Shown here piece by piece: positions 48,999 through 58,418 of a DNA stretch of 64,000 bases. Below the pieces are notes generated by a model. It did no database searches, had not been told where the DNA came from, and saw nothing but the letters and a program-made list of their open reading frames with translations. Source of the stretch: Caldicellulosiruptor hydrothermalis 108 (lineage in GTDB: Bacteria; Bacillota; Thermoanaerobacteria; Caldicellulosiruptorales; Caldicellulosiruptoraceae); contig NC_014652.1 of assembly GCF_000166355.1 (NCBI RefSeq), forward strand, positions 186,001-250,000, written 5' to 3'. The translations under genes and the position numbers were made by a program. How positions within the stretch are numbered: the first letter of the stretch is position 1; every line of letters begins with the position of its first letter.

Positions 48999-51900
48999 AT
49001 GATAAAAAATAAGATGAAAATAATTACCTTATATAGATTAATAAGCTGGGTAGTTTTGATTTTGTTTTTTTTGATGCTCATTCCTGCAAATATCCAAGCT
49101 GCTCAGGAGTATGTAGGAAGCAGCAGCTACAGCAAGATGGCAAAAAATACTCAAATTGTGAACTTGCCTCATAACGCCCTGGCAAGAGATTCGTTTTTAT
49201 TTTTATCAGCCTTGGGCTTTTTTAACACTGTTGCAAGACAGAAGATAAACCCTTCTGATACGCTGTCAAAGGAAGAGGCGCTGTCTGTAATTTTAAACAG
49301 CGTTGGCAAACAGCAGGATGCTTTTGTGAGGGCTGAAAAGCTGGAACTAAAAAGACCATCAGGACAAAAGCTTGTAAAGCCATACAACTATCTTTATCTT
49401 GGATATATTCAGCTTGCATATGATATGAAAATTTTGTCCAAAAAAGAGTATCAGGATGCGATATCTCAAGTGCAGCCAAGTGAAAAAGAACATGAGAAGA
49501 TGACCCAGCAGCTGATAAAGAAAAATGATGATACCATTGCAAAAGCTGTGTATGAAGGAAGACCATATTCGTATGACGATTTGATATTTGTACGATCTGC
49601 ACCTGCTACCCGTCAGGAAGTTTGCTTATGGGTTGTAAAGGCATTCAAAGTACCTCTCACTTATGAGAATTTAGCCAAGACTTATCCTGATTATGACAGA
49701 ATAGACAGTAAGTTTTTAAGTTCAATTAATACTCTTTTGAAAAATGGTGCTCTTGTTGGAAGGTCTGATGGATATCTTCATCCAGACGACTACATAACAT
49801 ATGAAGAGCTGGCATTTATCCTCGGGAGTCTCAAACCAAATATCCTTAGCGCAAATGGATTAAAAGAGGTAAAGCTTGAGGTAAAAGATATTCAGAAGTT
49901 TAATACCGATAAAATGGTTTTAGACTGTGAAGATGACAACGGAAATGATGTAAATATTACTGTTAACCCTGGCAAACAGGATTTTGGAGTAATAGCAGAT
50001 GGAAACTTTTTAAGCTCTTCCTATCTTCAAAAAGGAGACTATGTAGCCTTTTATGTAAATAGCAAGAACGAGGTTGTGCTGGCCAGCATTTTGCAAAGGC
50101 CTGGTCAGGAAAACATAAAAGGTGTAATCTCCAAAATTGATGCAAAAAAGAGAACATTTTCACTAAAACTGGCAGATGGTAAAGTTTACAACCTGAGTTT
50201 ACATCCCAAAGTTACAATCTATGATGCAAACTCAGGAAAGAGTTTAAACTTTTCAGAATTGAATGTAGGAAATCTTGTACAGGTTAAAGTCCAAAAAGAC
50301 AGAGCAGATGCCATAACATTGCTTTCGCTTGACAGTCCTGAAATTGAAAGAGTACAGGGAATAATCTCAAGAATAACAAAGGACAGGATTGTACTCAGTC
50401 AAAATGGACAGCTAACAGAGTATCTTCTTTCACCAGATACAGTCTACATTGATAAAGGTGATTTTTCAAGAGTTCTTATAAAGAATGATTTTTATGAGGG
50501 TATGAAAGTTTTGGCAGGTACGGCTTGCGGGTATGTACAGTATCTCAGCACCACATATGATGAGAAATCTGAAGATATAGTTTCCGGTATTTTGCACGAG
50601 GTAGATTCAAACTTGGGGTATCTTGAGATTTACAACCAGGAAGGCGCAAAGAAGAGCTACAGATTTTCAAAAAAGCTTGGGCTAAAAGTAAAAAAGGATG
50701 GTCAAAATGCTTCTTTAGACAGCCTTTTGCCAGGCGATGTTGTTTTCCTCTATTTTAGCGGCGATTTTGTGCGCACAGTCACAGCAAGTTCAAACCTGCA
50801 GCAGAAGGTTGCAAAGATTGAAAATGTTGTAAGAAGCCTTGCAAGCGGTCTTCCACAAAAAATAATTGTCAATATCGATGGGAGAATATATGGACCATAT
50901 GAAATAAATGACAACGTTGATATTGTAAAAAATGGCATTCCTGCAGCTTTAAAGGATATTATGCCGGGTCAGTATGTGAAGCTCACTGGGAGCTTCTTTG
51001 GAAGCTCAGCGTACATCCGCAGAATAGAGATATCAGGGAATGAATATGTAAAAAATATCTACATCGCAAAAGGAACGGTCAATGGAAATGTTTTATATCT
51101 TTCTGACATCCAGATTTTAAGAAACAACGCATTTGAACCGCTGTATACATGGCTTTCTTTCCAGATTCCATCTGATTTGAAATTCATTTTAGATGGCAGA
51201 CCTCAAGCATCACTTTCAAAGTTGCAAAACTTACCTGTTGTAGTTGTGACAAAGGAAAGATTTTCACAGGAGGTTTTGGACACCGTTGTGGCAATATCAA
51301 GAGGTTCTTTTACCAAGATACAGGGCGAGGTGAGCATGGTTTCTTCAAATTCGGTGGTGATATCTGGAAATAGGTATTCAATAGGAAACAAAACGTACAC
51401 CGTTGCAAACGGGCTTTTGACCCCTGCAAGCTTCAAGGTTGGGGATGAAATAATTGGCGTTGCAAGCCAGGACACCATTGTTGTAGCAAAGTACCAGGAA
51501 GGTATGTCAAAACCCGTATTTGTTCGCGGGCAGGTGCTTGATGTTTCAGAGCTTGAATATATCACTGTGAAAGACTATGTCTATTTAGATGGTCAGAGAG
51601 GATGGCAGTATGTTCCGAGCAAGTTAACTCTTCTTTATGATACACAGACAGTTTTGTGCGATGTATATGGACTTGGCAGCCCGAAAGAGATATTGAATCT
51701 GAAAAACAAGAGTGTGTATATCATTCACAATGGTAAGTACGCAAATGTGATAATTGATGCAAGCTTTGGTGGATACATTGTCACAGGCGTGGTTGGCAAG
51801 GACATGAAGATTCTAAATGCCCAGTACAACGATATGATGACCCAGACATGGAACAGAATTGATAAAAGTTTTACCCTTGACACCACCCAAGCAGTTTTGA

Positions 51901-52031
51901 TAGACGCAGGAGGGAACTTAACAGCTCAGATGCCACAATTTGGCGACAGGGTTTTGTTACTTGTTCCTCAGAGCAGTTTTGACATCTCAAAATCGGTATT
52001 AACGCCATCGATTGTGCTTGTAAATTACTGA
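48999..52031 (+). CDS. Large S-layer homology (SLH) surface protein
   Basis: About 1010 residues. A signal peptide (basic start, LISWVVLILFFLMLIPANIQA) is followed by two SLH-type segments: residues about 50-100, and a clearer one around LVGRSDGYLHPDDYITYEELAFILGSL. After residue 300, repeated short beta-domains of the form VGNLVQVKVQKDRADAITLL recur, looking like OB-type modules. The ATG at 48999 is preceded by GGGGGAT at good spacing; an upstream GTG at 48972 is less likely. It probably binds the cell wall through SLH repeats. It is followed by another SLH protein and a CtpA protease. Confidence 0.8.
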   Translation: MIKNKMKIITLYRLISWVVLILFFLMLIPANIQAAQEYVGSSSYSKMAKNTQIVNLPHNALARDSFLFLSALGFFNTVARQKINPSDTLSKEEALSVILNSVGKQQDAFVRAEKLELKRPSGQKLVKPYNYLYLGYIQLAYDMKILSKKEYQDAISQVQPSEKEHEKMTQQLIKKNDDTIAKAVYEGRPYSYDDLIFVRSAPATRQEVCLWVVKAFKVPLTYENLAKTYPDYDRIDSKFLSSINTLLKNGALVGRSDGYLHPDDYITYEELAFILGSLKPNILSANGLKEVKLEVKDIQKFNTDKMVLDCEDDNGNDVNITVNPGKQDFGVIADGNFLSSSYLQKGDYVAFYVNSKNEVVLASILQRPGQENIKGVISKIDAKKRTFSLKLADGKVYNLSLHPKVTIYDANSGKSLNFSELNVGNLVQVKVQKDRADAITLLSLDSPEIERVQGIISRITKDRIVLSQNGQLTEYLLSPDTVYIDKGDFSRVLIKNDFYEGMKVLAGTACGYVQYLSTTYDEKSEDIVSGILHEVDSNLGYLEIYNQEGAKKSYRFSKKLGLKVKKDGQNASLDSLLPGDVVFLYFSGDFVRTVTASSNLQQKVAKIENVVRSLASGLPQKIIVNIDGRIYGPYEINDNVDIVKNGIPAALKDIMPGQYVKLTGSFFGSSAYIRRIEISGNEYVKNIYIAKGTVNGNVLYLSDIQILRNNAFEPLYTWLSFQIPSDLKFILDGRPQASLSKLQNLPVVVVTKERFSQEVLDTVVAISRGSFTKIQGEVSMVSSNSVVISGNRYSIGNKTYTVANGLLTPASFKVGDEIIGVASQDTIVVAKYQEGMSKPVFVRGQVLDVSELEYITVKDYVYLDGQRGWQYVPSKLTLLYDTQTVLCDVYGLGSPKEILNLKNKSVYIIHNGKYANVIIDASFGGYIVTGVVGKDMKILNAQYNDMMTQTWNRIDKSFTLDTTQAVLIDAGGNLTAQMPQFGDRVLLLVPQSSFDISKSVLTPSIVLVNY

Positions 52032-52066
52032 GAGCTTTTATTGCAAAAAAGGGGGAAGTTTAAAAA

Positions 52067-53521
52067 TTGAACAAAAGATATCCAATAGCAGTAATTATGT
52101 TTTTGTGTGTACTTTTTATTTTTGGCTGGCAGGTTGCTTTTGGTGAGGAAGGATATTTAGGATACGAAGGTGGAATTTCAGCATACAAAGACCCTGACCC
52201 AAAAAAGACCAAGATTGAATACTATGAATATACGTTTATAACGGGAAAACCTATACTTCTTTCAGGCACTATTGATGCTAAGATAAAAAGGGCCGCAAAT
52301 AATGAGACTCTTTCTTACAATTATGACCTTAAAGATTCTACTGGGAAAATCTCAGTAAAAAGAACTGTAAGTTTAAAAGGCACCTTGACAAAGCTTCAAA
52401 ATGGGAGTATAACAAAGGAGTATACAATCAGCACATACAAGGAGACCCTCACGGTAGATAGTACTACTTACAATCTACAGAACTATTCGTTTTCAAAGTC
52501 CACTGCAGTTGATACAAACCCGGCTGTGAGCTTTTTTCAGGGTCAGTGGACACTTGAAAAGACATATGATAAGGGGCTAAAGATTACTATCGAAGGTAAA
52601 AACTACGGGTATGACGGGTACTGGGGAAGCGGAGAGTTTCAGAATATAAAACAGACAGTGGAAACACCTTCATGGTTTGCAACCATCAATTACAATATTG
52701 CTACTGTGCAAAAAACTATCTTGGAGTTTCAACAAAATAATCTTCCATCCAGTATTCCAGGGACATATGTATTAAAGTCCAAGGTTGAAGGCAATTTCAC
52801 TGCCATGTACGACCTTCCAACCTTTACAAAGACGGGAGAAGTTCTGACAATAAGGCAGAAAGGCAAAGTGACAAAAAGCATTGCAAAAAGTCCAATTGTC
52901 AGGATGGCAATTGCACCGACTCTTCCAAAAGTGAAAGGGTATGAGTACGAGGATGCGGTGAACACTTGCTTTGCTTTTGGCGGATTTGACAGTGCCACTG
53001 ATTTTAATCCCACAGAGTATATAACCCGTGCTCAGTTTGCTAAGCTATTAATGGATACGCTCAACATATATTCTAACTATTACAATCCGCGAACGGTACA
53101 AAAAAAGTCGATATACAAGGATGTGCCGCTCAATCACAAGTATTATGGCTACATATACGCAGTCACAAAGGCAGGGCTGATGAGAGGCAAAAGTGCTGAG
53201 TATTTCAAGCCGGAAGACTATATAACCAGAGCGGAAGCTGCTGTTGTCATCTCAAAGGTGCTTGGTTTTGACAAAAAGGTAACCCAGCCAATCACTCAAA
53301 CAGATTACCTTGATGACGATAGTATTCCTGTTTGGGCAAAGGATGCTGTTAAGGTATTGAAGGATGAAAAGATAATGGTTGGAACTGAGGATAACAACTT
53401 TTTGCCGCAGCAAAGGCTTACAAAAGGCACTGCTGCAAACCTTGTTTATAACCTTATAAACTTTTTAAGAGACACACTCGCAAGAAGATATCTTGACATG
53501 AGCCTCTTTAGCTCGGATTAA
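52067..53521 (+). CDS. SLH-domain secreted protein
   Basis: 484 residues. A signal peptide (IAVIMFLCVLFIFGWQVAFG) leads to a beta-rich central region without recognisable catalytic motifs, and at least two SLH repeats at the C-terminus (FNPTEYITRAQFAKLLMDTL, FKPEDYITRAEAAVVISKVL, then a third around FLPQQRLTKGTAANLV). The start is TTG at 52067 after a GGGGGAAG site. Wall-anchored; function otherwise unknown. It lies 35 bases after the larger SLH gene. Confidence 0.85.
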   Translation: MNKRYPIAVIMFLCVLFIFGWQVAFGEEGYLGYEGGISAYKDPDPKKTKIEYYEYTFITGKPILLSGTIDAKIKRAANNETLSYNYDLKDSTGKISVKRTVSLKGTLTKLQNGSITKEYTISTYKETLTVDSTTYNLQNYSFSKSTAVDTNPAVSFFQGQWTLEKTYDKGLKITIEGKNYGYDGYWGSGEFQNIKQTVETPSWFATINYNIATVQKTILEFQQNNLPSSIPGTYVLKSKVEGNFTAMYDLPTFTKTGEVLTIRQKGKVTKSIAKSPIVRMAIAPTLPKVKGYEYEDAVNTCFAFGGFDSATDFNPTEYITRAQFAKLLMDTLNIYSNYYNPRTVQKKSIYKDVPLNHKYYGYIYAVTKAGLMRGKSAEYFKPEDYITRAEAAVVISKVLGFDKKVTQPITQTDYLDDDSIPVWAKDAVKVLKDEKIMVGTEDNNFLPQQRLTKGTAANLVYNLINFLRDTLARRYLDMSLFSSD

Positions 53522-53595
53522 CGGTTAAATTAGAAAAGGTTTAAAGTAGTAGATTTTGAGCATACAAAAAATCATGATGTGGAGGCAGGAGAGAG

Positions 53596-55014
53596 ATGAG
53601 AATTAACAAAAAGCTTTTAATAAAAATTGTAGCTGTAGTGGTTGCACTTTCTATCTTTGTTGCAGTTCCTGTGTATTCTCAGTTTTTTATAATCTCAACT
53701 GATTTTCCTACAGACAAGCAGATGGATTATATCAAAAAGGTGTTGCAGGTTGCAAAGGTGTATCATATAGGCAAGTACAGTTATGATGAGCTTATTGATA
53801 TGATGTTTACAGGGCTTTTCAAGAGCCTTGACAAATATTCAGAGTACATGAAACCACAGCAAGCTCAGGACTTTACCCAGAGCGTAAATGGCGAGTTTTC
53901 GGGAATAGGTATCCAGATAGAAAAACAGGAGGACTACATAGTTGTTGTTGGAGTTTTTGACGGAACACCTGCAAAGGAAGCGGGGCTAAAGGTTGGAGAT
54001 AAAATCATAGCAGCAGATGGAAAGTCTCTGGTTGGGAAGACAACAGATGATGCTGTTAAGCTCATTCGCGGGCAGGAAGGCACAACTGTTGTGATTGACA
54101 TCTTAAGAGATGGCAAGACTTACAGATTTTCTATTGTCAGAAGAAAGATAAAGATTCCTGTTGTCGAGTACAAGGTACTTGACAACAACATCGGCTATAT
54201 TAAACTTACACAGTTTACCCAAGGGTGTTCAAATGATGTCAAGAAAGCTCTTGATGAGTTTGACAAAAAAGGTATCAAGAACATTATTTTTGATATTCGA
54301 AACAACCCCGGCGGACTTTTGGATGAGGTTGTAAAGATATGTGAATATTTTGTGCCAGAAGGACCAATTGTAACAATTGAGTACAACACCTTTAAAGATG
54401 AGTACAAGTCCAAGAACAAAAATCCAAAGTACAAACTTGCAGTTTTAACAAACGAGTCGAGCGCATCTGCTTCAGAGATTTTTGCCCAGGCTATAAAGGA
54501 CAGAAAAGTAGGAGTTGTGATTGGTACAAAAACATATGGCAAAGGAACTGTACAGACCTTGGTGAGCCTTCCTGAGACAGACACAAAAAAAGGGTACGTG
54601 GCGAAAGTGACTGTTGCAAAGTACAAGTCACCGTCTGGCTATTATGTTGAAGGAAAAGGTGTTGTGCCAGACATAGAGGTTCAGGACGACTCACTCTCCC
54701 AGTTTGGACCTGATAAGATTTTGAGCCTGAGCGCAACCAAGAAGTTCAAAAAAGGTGATATGGACTTGGAGGTTTTGGCAGCTCAGCAAAGGCTTTTCTA
54801 CCTTGGATATTTAAGCAACTGGACAGCCAAGATGGATGATAGCACAGTGGCTGCGGTTAAAAAGTTCCAGAAAGACACTAAGCTTTATCCTTCTGGAGTG
54901 CTTGATATAACCACGCAGAAAAAGCTAAATGAAAAGTTTTCAGAGTTTGTAAAATCCAAATATGTTGACAAACAGCTACAGCGAGCAATCCAGTATTTCA
55001 AAACTGGAAAGTAA
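53596..55014 (+). CDS. ctpA: C-terminal processing protease (S41, CtpA-like) with peptidoglycan-binding domain
   Basis: 472 residues. An N-terminal signal anchor (LLIKIVAVVVALSIFVAVPV), a PDZ domain (GEFSGIGIQIEKQEDYIVVVG, GDKIIAADGKSL), an S41 catalytic domain with FDIRNNPGGLLDE, catalytic Ser in NESSASASEIF and Lys in GTKTYGKGTVQ, then a C-terminal PG_binding_1 domain (QQRLFYLGYLS, TVAAVKKFQKD). It processes proteins outside the membrane, anchored to peptidoglycan. GGAGG precedes the ATG, and a strong terminator follows. Confidence 0.92.
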   Translation: MRINKKLLIKIVAVVVALSIFVAVPVYSQFFIISTDFPTDKQMDYIKKVLQVAKVYHIGKYSYDELIDMMFTGLFKSLDKYSEYMKPQQAQDFTQSVNGEFSGIGIQIEKQEDYIVVVGVFDGTPAKEAGLKVGDKIIAADGKSLVGKTTDDAVKLIRGQEGTTVVIDILRDGKTYRFSIVRRKIKIPVVEYKVLDNNIGYIKLTQFTQGCSNDVKKALDEFDKKGIKNIIFDIRNNPGGLLDEVVKICEYFVPEGPIVTIEYNTFKDEYKSKNKNPKYKLAVLTNESSASASEIFAQAIKDRKVGVVIGTKTYGKGTVQTLVSLPETDTKKGYVAKVTVAKYKSPSGYYVEGKGVVPDIEVQDDSLSQFGPDKILSLSATKKFKKGDMDLEVLAAQQRLFYLGYLSNWTAKMDDSTVAAVKKFQKDTKLYPSGVLDITTQKKLNEKFSEFVKSKYVDKQLQRAIQYFKTGK

Positions 55015-55025
55015 TAAAGTTACAG

Positions 55026-55072
55026 GGCTTTTGCCGGCAGTTTAAAAGTGAGTGCGGCGAAAGCCTTTTTTG
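55026..55072 (+). terminator. Terminator after the CtpA gene
   Basis: GGCTTTTGCCG (55026-55036) pairs with CGGCGAAAGCC (55055-55065) with one G-T pair, followed by TTTTTTG. Confidence 0.9.
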
Positions 55073-55100
55073 TTTTCTAAAAAATTGTATATAAAATTCA

Positions 55101-55129
55101 TTGAAAATATGCAAATTAAAAATTAAAAT
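55101..55129 (+). promoter_or_regulatory. Promoter of the mreB/flagellar rod operon
   Basis: TTGAAA (55101-55106) and TAAAAT (55124-55129), 17 bases apart, about 50 bases before the MreB-family start. Looks like a sigma-A rather than a sigma-D promoter. Confidence 0.6.
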
Positions 55130-55181
55130 ATATTTAAGGTATATTTACAAAAAAGAAAAATAGAAAGGATAGGGCGGCGTT

Positions 55182-56201
55182 ATGGCATTTGGAACAGATA
55201 TAGGAATAGATTTGGGTACAGCAACAGTTTTAGTGTATGTGAAAGGAAAGGGTATAGTTTTGAGAGAGCCATCAGTTGTTGCGATAGAGCAGACAAGAAA
55301 ACAGATTTTAGCAGTGGGTGAAGAAGCAAGACGCATGATTGGAAGAACACCGGGCAATATCGTGGCTGTAAGACCTCTTCGCGACGGTGTCATTTCAGAC
55401 TATGAGGTCACAGAGGCAATGCTGAAATATTTTTTGGGGAAGGTACTTGGCAAGAGGGTATTTTTCAAGCCGAGGGTTGTTGTGTGTGTGCCATCCGGAG
55501 TTACTGAAGTTGAAAAAAGAGCAGTCTTAGATGCAACATACGAAGCAGGCGCAAAACAGACATTCTTGATTGAAGAGCCCATTGCAGCTGCGATTGGTGC
55601 AGGGCTTGACATCTCAAAGCCGGTAGGATGCATGGTGATTGACATCGGTGGTGGAACAACAGACATTGCGGTGATTTCTCTTGGTGGGGCAGTGGTCAGC
55701 GAATCGATTAAAGTTGCGGGGGATAAATTTGACGAAGCAATTATCCGATATATAAGAAAGAAGCACAGTGTTGCAATTGGCGAAAGAACCGCAGAGGAAC
55801 TGAAGATAAACATTGGATGTGCTTACAAAAAACCAAAGCTTGAGTCAATGGATGTGCGAGGAAGAAGTCTTTTGACAGGTCTTCCAAAGACAATAACCGT
55901 CACATCTGACGAGATGCTTTTAGCTTTAGAAGAGCCTGTTTCGGCTATAATTGAAGCTGTGCACAGAGTCTTGGAAAATACACCACCTGAACTTGCAGCA
56001 GACATTACATCAACTGGGATAGTGATGACAGGCGGAGGAAGCTTGCTGTGGGGGCTTGACAAGCTTATCTCTGAAAAAACAGGAATTCCAACAAGGATTG
56101 CTGACGACCCTGTGTCGTGCGTTGCACTTGGAACAGGAAAAGCGTTAGAATCATTAGATGTTCTGGAAGCAAGTCTTATAAAAGACCCGAGAGTAAGGTA
56201 G
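55182..56201 (+). CDS. mbl: MreB/Mbl-family rod-shape actin homologue
   Basis: 339 residues, complete actin-like ATPase. Phosphate-1 motif (IGIDLGTATVLVYVKGKGI), connect-1 and phosphate-2 (VIDIGGGTTDIAVISLGG), and adenosine motif (GIVMTGGGSLLWGLDKLI). It polymerises under the membrane and guides side-wall synthesis. Position right before two flagellar rod-type genes matches the B. subtilis mbl-flhO-flhP order, which is why I lean to Mbl; sequence alone does not separate it from MreB. Confidence 0.88.
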   Translation: MAFGTDIGIDLGTATVLVYVKGKGIVLREPSVVAIEQTRKQILAVGEEARRMIGRTPGNIVAVRPLRDGVISDYEVTEAMLKYFLGKVLGKRVFFKPRVVVCVPSGVTEVEKRAVLDATYEAGAKQTFLIEEPIAAAIGAGLDISKPVGCMVIDIGGGTTDIAVISLGGAVVSESIKVAGDKFDEAIIRYIRKKHSVAIGERTAEELKINIGCAYKKPKLESMDVRGRSLLTGLPKTITVTSDEMLLALEEPVSAIIEAVHRVLENTPPELAADITSTGIVMTGGGSLLWGLDKLISEKTGIPTRIADDPVSCVALGTGKALESLDVLEASLIKDPRVR

Positions 56202-56218
56202 AGGGGATTATAGAGAAG

Positions 56219-56986
56219 ATGATTAGAGGAATTTACACATCGGCATCGGGGATGATTTTGAATCAAAAACTTATGGACATAACAGCAAACAATGTTGGCA
56301 ATGTGAGCACTACTGGTTTTAAAAGAGATGTTGCGCAGGTTGAAAGTTTCAGAAACATGCTTGCCTATAGAATATACGACAAACCTTCTTCGCCTGACAA
56401 TGCAATAGGGTATATGTCGCTCGGTAGCGACGTGTCAAGGATTGTGAGTGATTTTTCCCAGGGGCTTTACATAAAAACAGATGAGCCTTTGAACTTGGCA
56501 ATAAGAGGGAATGGATTTTTTGCTGTTGAGATGCCAAATAATCAAGGGGCTCAGCAAATCCTTTATACCAGAAACGGTGCGTTTACTTTAAATTCGCGGG
56601 GAGAGCTTGTGACACTTGATGGTTTTTACGTCCTTGGACAGAACGGAAGGATTGTTCTTCAAAATGGTGGGCAAGTGAGAATTGATGAGCAGGGGAATGT
56701 CTATCAGGATGGGAGGTTTGTTGACAGACTCAGGGTTGTTGATTTTCAGGATAAGCAACTTCTTCGCAAAGTTGGCAATAACCTGTTTGAAGCAGATGCG
56801 CTTAGCCAATCGATACCATTTTCAGGCAAGATTATTCAGGGGTATTTGGAAGGCTCTAATGTAAATTCAGTTCAAGAGATGGTCAACATGATAAATGTTT
56901 TGCGGGCGTATGAAGCAAACCAGAAAGCGTTTGTTATTCAGGATGAGACTTTGCAAAAGGCAGTAAATGAGATAGCAAGAAAGTAG
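56219..56986 (+). CDS. flhO: Flagellar basal-body rod protein (FlgF/FlhO-like)
   Basis: 255 residues. N-terminal rod motif MIRGIYTSASGMILNQKLMDITANNVGNVSTTGFKRD in part, the central RGNGFFAVE motif, and the C-terminal amphipathic helix (NVNSVQEMVNMINVLRAYEANQKAF). Exported through the flagellar type III system, no Sec signal. The ATG at 56219 starts the conserved motif; longer frames upstream overlap the MreB-family gene. In an operon with the next two genes. Confidence 0.9.
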   Translation: MIRGIYTSASGMILNQKLMDITANNVGNVSTTGFKRDVAQVESFRNMLAYRIYDKPSSPDNAIGYMSLGSDVSRIVSDFSQGLYIKTDEPLNLAIRGNGFFAVEMPNNQGAQQILYTRNGAFTLNSRGELVTLDGFYVLGQNGRIVLQNGGQVRIDEQGNVYQDGRFVDRLRVVDFQDKQLLRKVGNNLFEADALSQSIPFSGKIIQGYLEGSNVNSVQEMVNMINVLRAYEANQKAFVIQDETLQKAVNEIARK

Positions 56987-57041
56987 TTAGGATGTAACTT
57001 GCGAAAAGAATTAGTGAGGTAAAAGGAGGAAAAAGAATAAG

Positions 57042-57845
57042 ATGATGAGAGCACTTTATTCTGCCGCTCTTGGTATGAAAGCGCAGCAGACAAATGTTGA
57101 TATCATATCCAACAACCTTGCAAATGTGAATACAACAGCTTTCAAAAAAGACAAAGCTGAGTTTAAAGACCTTTTGTATGAGACTTTGTCGCGTGCAGAT
57201 GTTGTTGCAGGTGATGGAAAGCCTGTGAGTCTCCAAATAGGTCATGGCGTTACAATCTCTGCTATAACAAAAAGCTTTGCAGAAGGAAACTTGGAGAGGA
57301 CTGAAAACCCGCTTGATCTGGCAATTCAGGGGGAAGGATTTTTTGTTGTATCAACTCCCAACGGCCCAAGATATACAAGGGATGGAAGTTTTAAAGTTTC
57401 CAATGTTGAGGGGCAAATAAAACTTGTGACTTCAGATGGATATCCAGTTTTAGCAGAGGGCGACACTGAGATTGTTCTTCCAGAGACTGCAATCTCAAGT
57501 ATCACAATAGATGAAACAGGAAGGATTACTTACAAGGATCAAGATGGCCAAATTCAGGATTCAGGTTTTAAAATCAAGATAGTAAGATTTATAAACCCTC
57601 AAGGACTTTTGGCAGAGGGTAAAAACCTGTATAATGTTTCTGCTACATCTGGCGACCCTGTATCTGAAGAGGAGATGGAAGGTCAAAAGAGCAGGATTTT
57701 ACAAGGGTTTTTGGAGATGTCAAACGTTCAGGTTGTTGATGAGATGGTAAAACTTATAATTGCCCAGAGAGCGTATGAGATAAATTCCAAGGCAATCCAA
57801 ACAGCTGACGATATGCTTTCCATGGCAAACAACCTGAAGAGATAA
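57042..57845 (+). CDS. flhP: Flagellar rod/hook protein (FlgG/FlhP-like)
   Basis: 267 residues. N-terminal MMRALYSAALGMKAQQTNVD and ISNNLANVNTTAFKKDKAEF, the central IQGEGFFVVS motif, and C-terminal LEMSNVQVVDEMVKLIIAQRAYEINSKA, the classic FlgG tail. It forms part of the distal rod or a hook-related structure. AAGGAGG lies shortly before two adjacent ATGs; the first is used here. Confidence 0.92.
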   Translation: MMRALYSAALGMKAQQTNVDIISNNLANVNTTAFKKDKAEFKDLLYETLSRADVVAGDGKPVSLQIGHGVTISAITKSFAEGNLERTENPLDLAIQGEGFFVVSTPNGPRYTRDGSFKVSNVEGQIKLVTSDGYPVLAEGDTEIVLPETAISSITIDETGRITYKDQDGQIQDSGFKIKIVRFINPQGLLAEGKNLYNVSATSGDPVSEEEMEGQKSRILQGFLEMSNVQVVDEMVKLIIAQRAYEINSKAIQTADDMLSMANNLKR

Positions 57846-57869
57846 GTCTTATAAGGCAGGTAATTACCA

Positions 57870-58220
57870 ATGAGTGATGTATCAAGCATTAAGATTCAGG
57901 CACATTATCAGCAGGGAATTAGCAACTCTATCATAGACAAGCTTGAAAAAGCGTATTCTGAGAAAGACAAACAGAAACTCAAAGAGGCTTGTGAGGAATT
58001 TGAAGCAATAATGCTTTCTACCATTTTTAAACAGATGAAAAAGTCGATACCAAAAGGTGGACTTTTTAAAGAGAGTATTGCAGATGATATCTTTAACGAT
58101 ATGTTTGTTGATGAGGTTTCAAAAAGTGCTTCAAAACAAGGTGGAATAGGTCTTTCCAAGCTTTTGTATGATTCTATGATAAAGAGGATTGAAAATGCAT
58201 ATAAATTCAAAGAGGAATAA
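57870..58220 (+). CDS. FlgJ-like rod-binding protein
   Basis: 116 residues, only the rod-binding domain of FlgJ: LKEACEEFEAIMLSTIFKQMKKSIPKGG, then FNDMFVDEVSKSASKQGGIGLSKLLYDSM. The muramidase domain of proteobacterial FlgJ is absent, as usual in Firmicutes. It probably caps or assists rod assembly. Last gene of the operon, with a terminator seven bases on. Confidence 0.88.
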   Translation: MSDVSSIKIQAHYQQGISNSIIDKLEKAYSEKDKQKLKEACEEFEAIMLSTIFKQMKKSIPKGGLFKESIADDIFNDMFVDEVSKSASKQGGIGLSKLLYDSMIKRIENAYKFKEE

Positions 58221-58226
58221 AAAATG

Positions 58227-58256
58227 GCTGGCATAATTTTGCCAGCTTATTTTTTT
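58227..58256 (+). terminator. Terminator of the flagellar rod operon
   Basis: GCTGGC (58227-58232) pairs with GCCAGC (58241-58246), followed by TTATTTTTTT. Confidence 0.88.
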
Positions 58257-58341
58257 GGTTTTATTGTTGAAAATGAAAATCAATAGGTGTAAAATATATT
58301 TAAAAACACATAAAAACAAAAAAATTTTCTTAATCCCAATT

Positions 58342-58356
58342 TTTTAACCGTTTTCA
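58342..58356 (+). promoter_or_regulatory. cre-like operator upstream of the isomerase operon
   Basis: TTTTAACCGTTTTCA shares AACCGTTTTC with the site at 34155-34169 and misses the cre consensus at one position. A TTGACT at 58359-58364 just after it may be a -35 box; no clear -10 follows. Confidence 0.35.
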
Positions 58357-58418
58357 AATTGACTTTTTACTTTGGATTTGTGTCGAATGGAATTTGAACA
58401 AGGGGGTATGGTGAGAAG

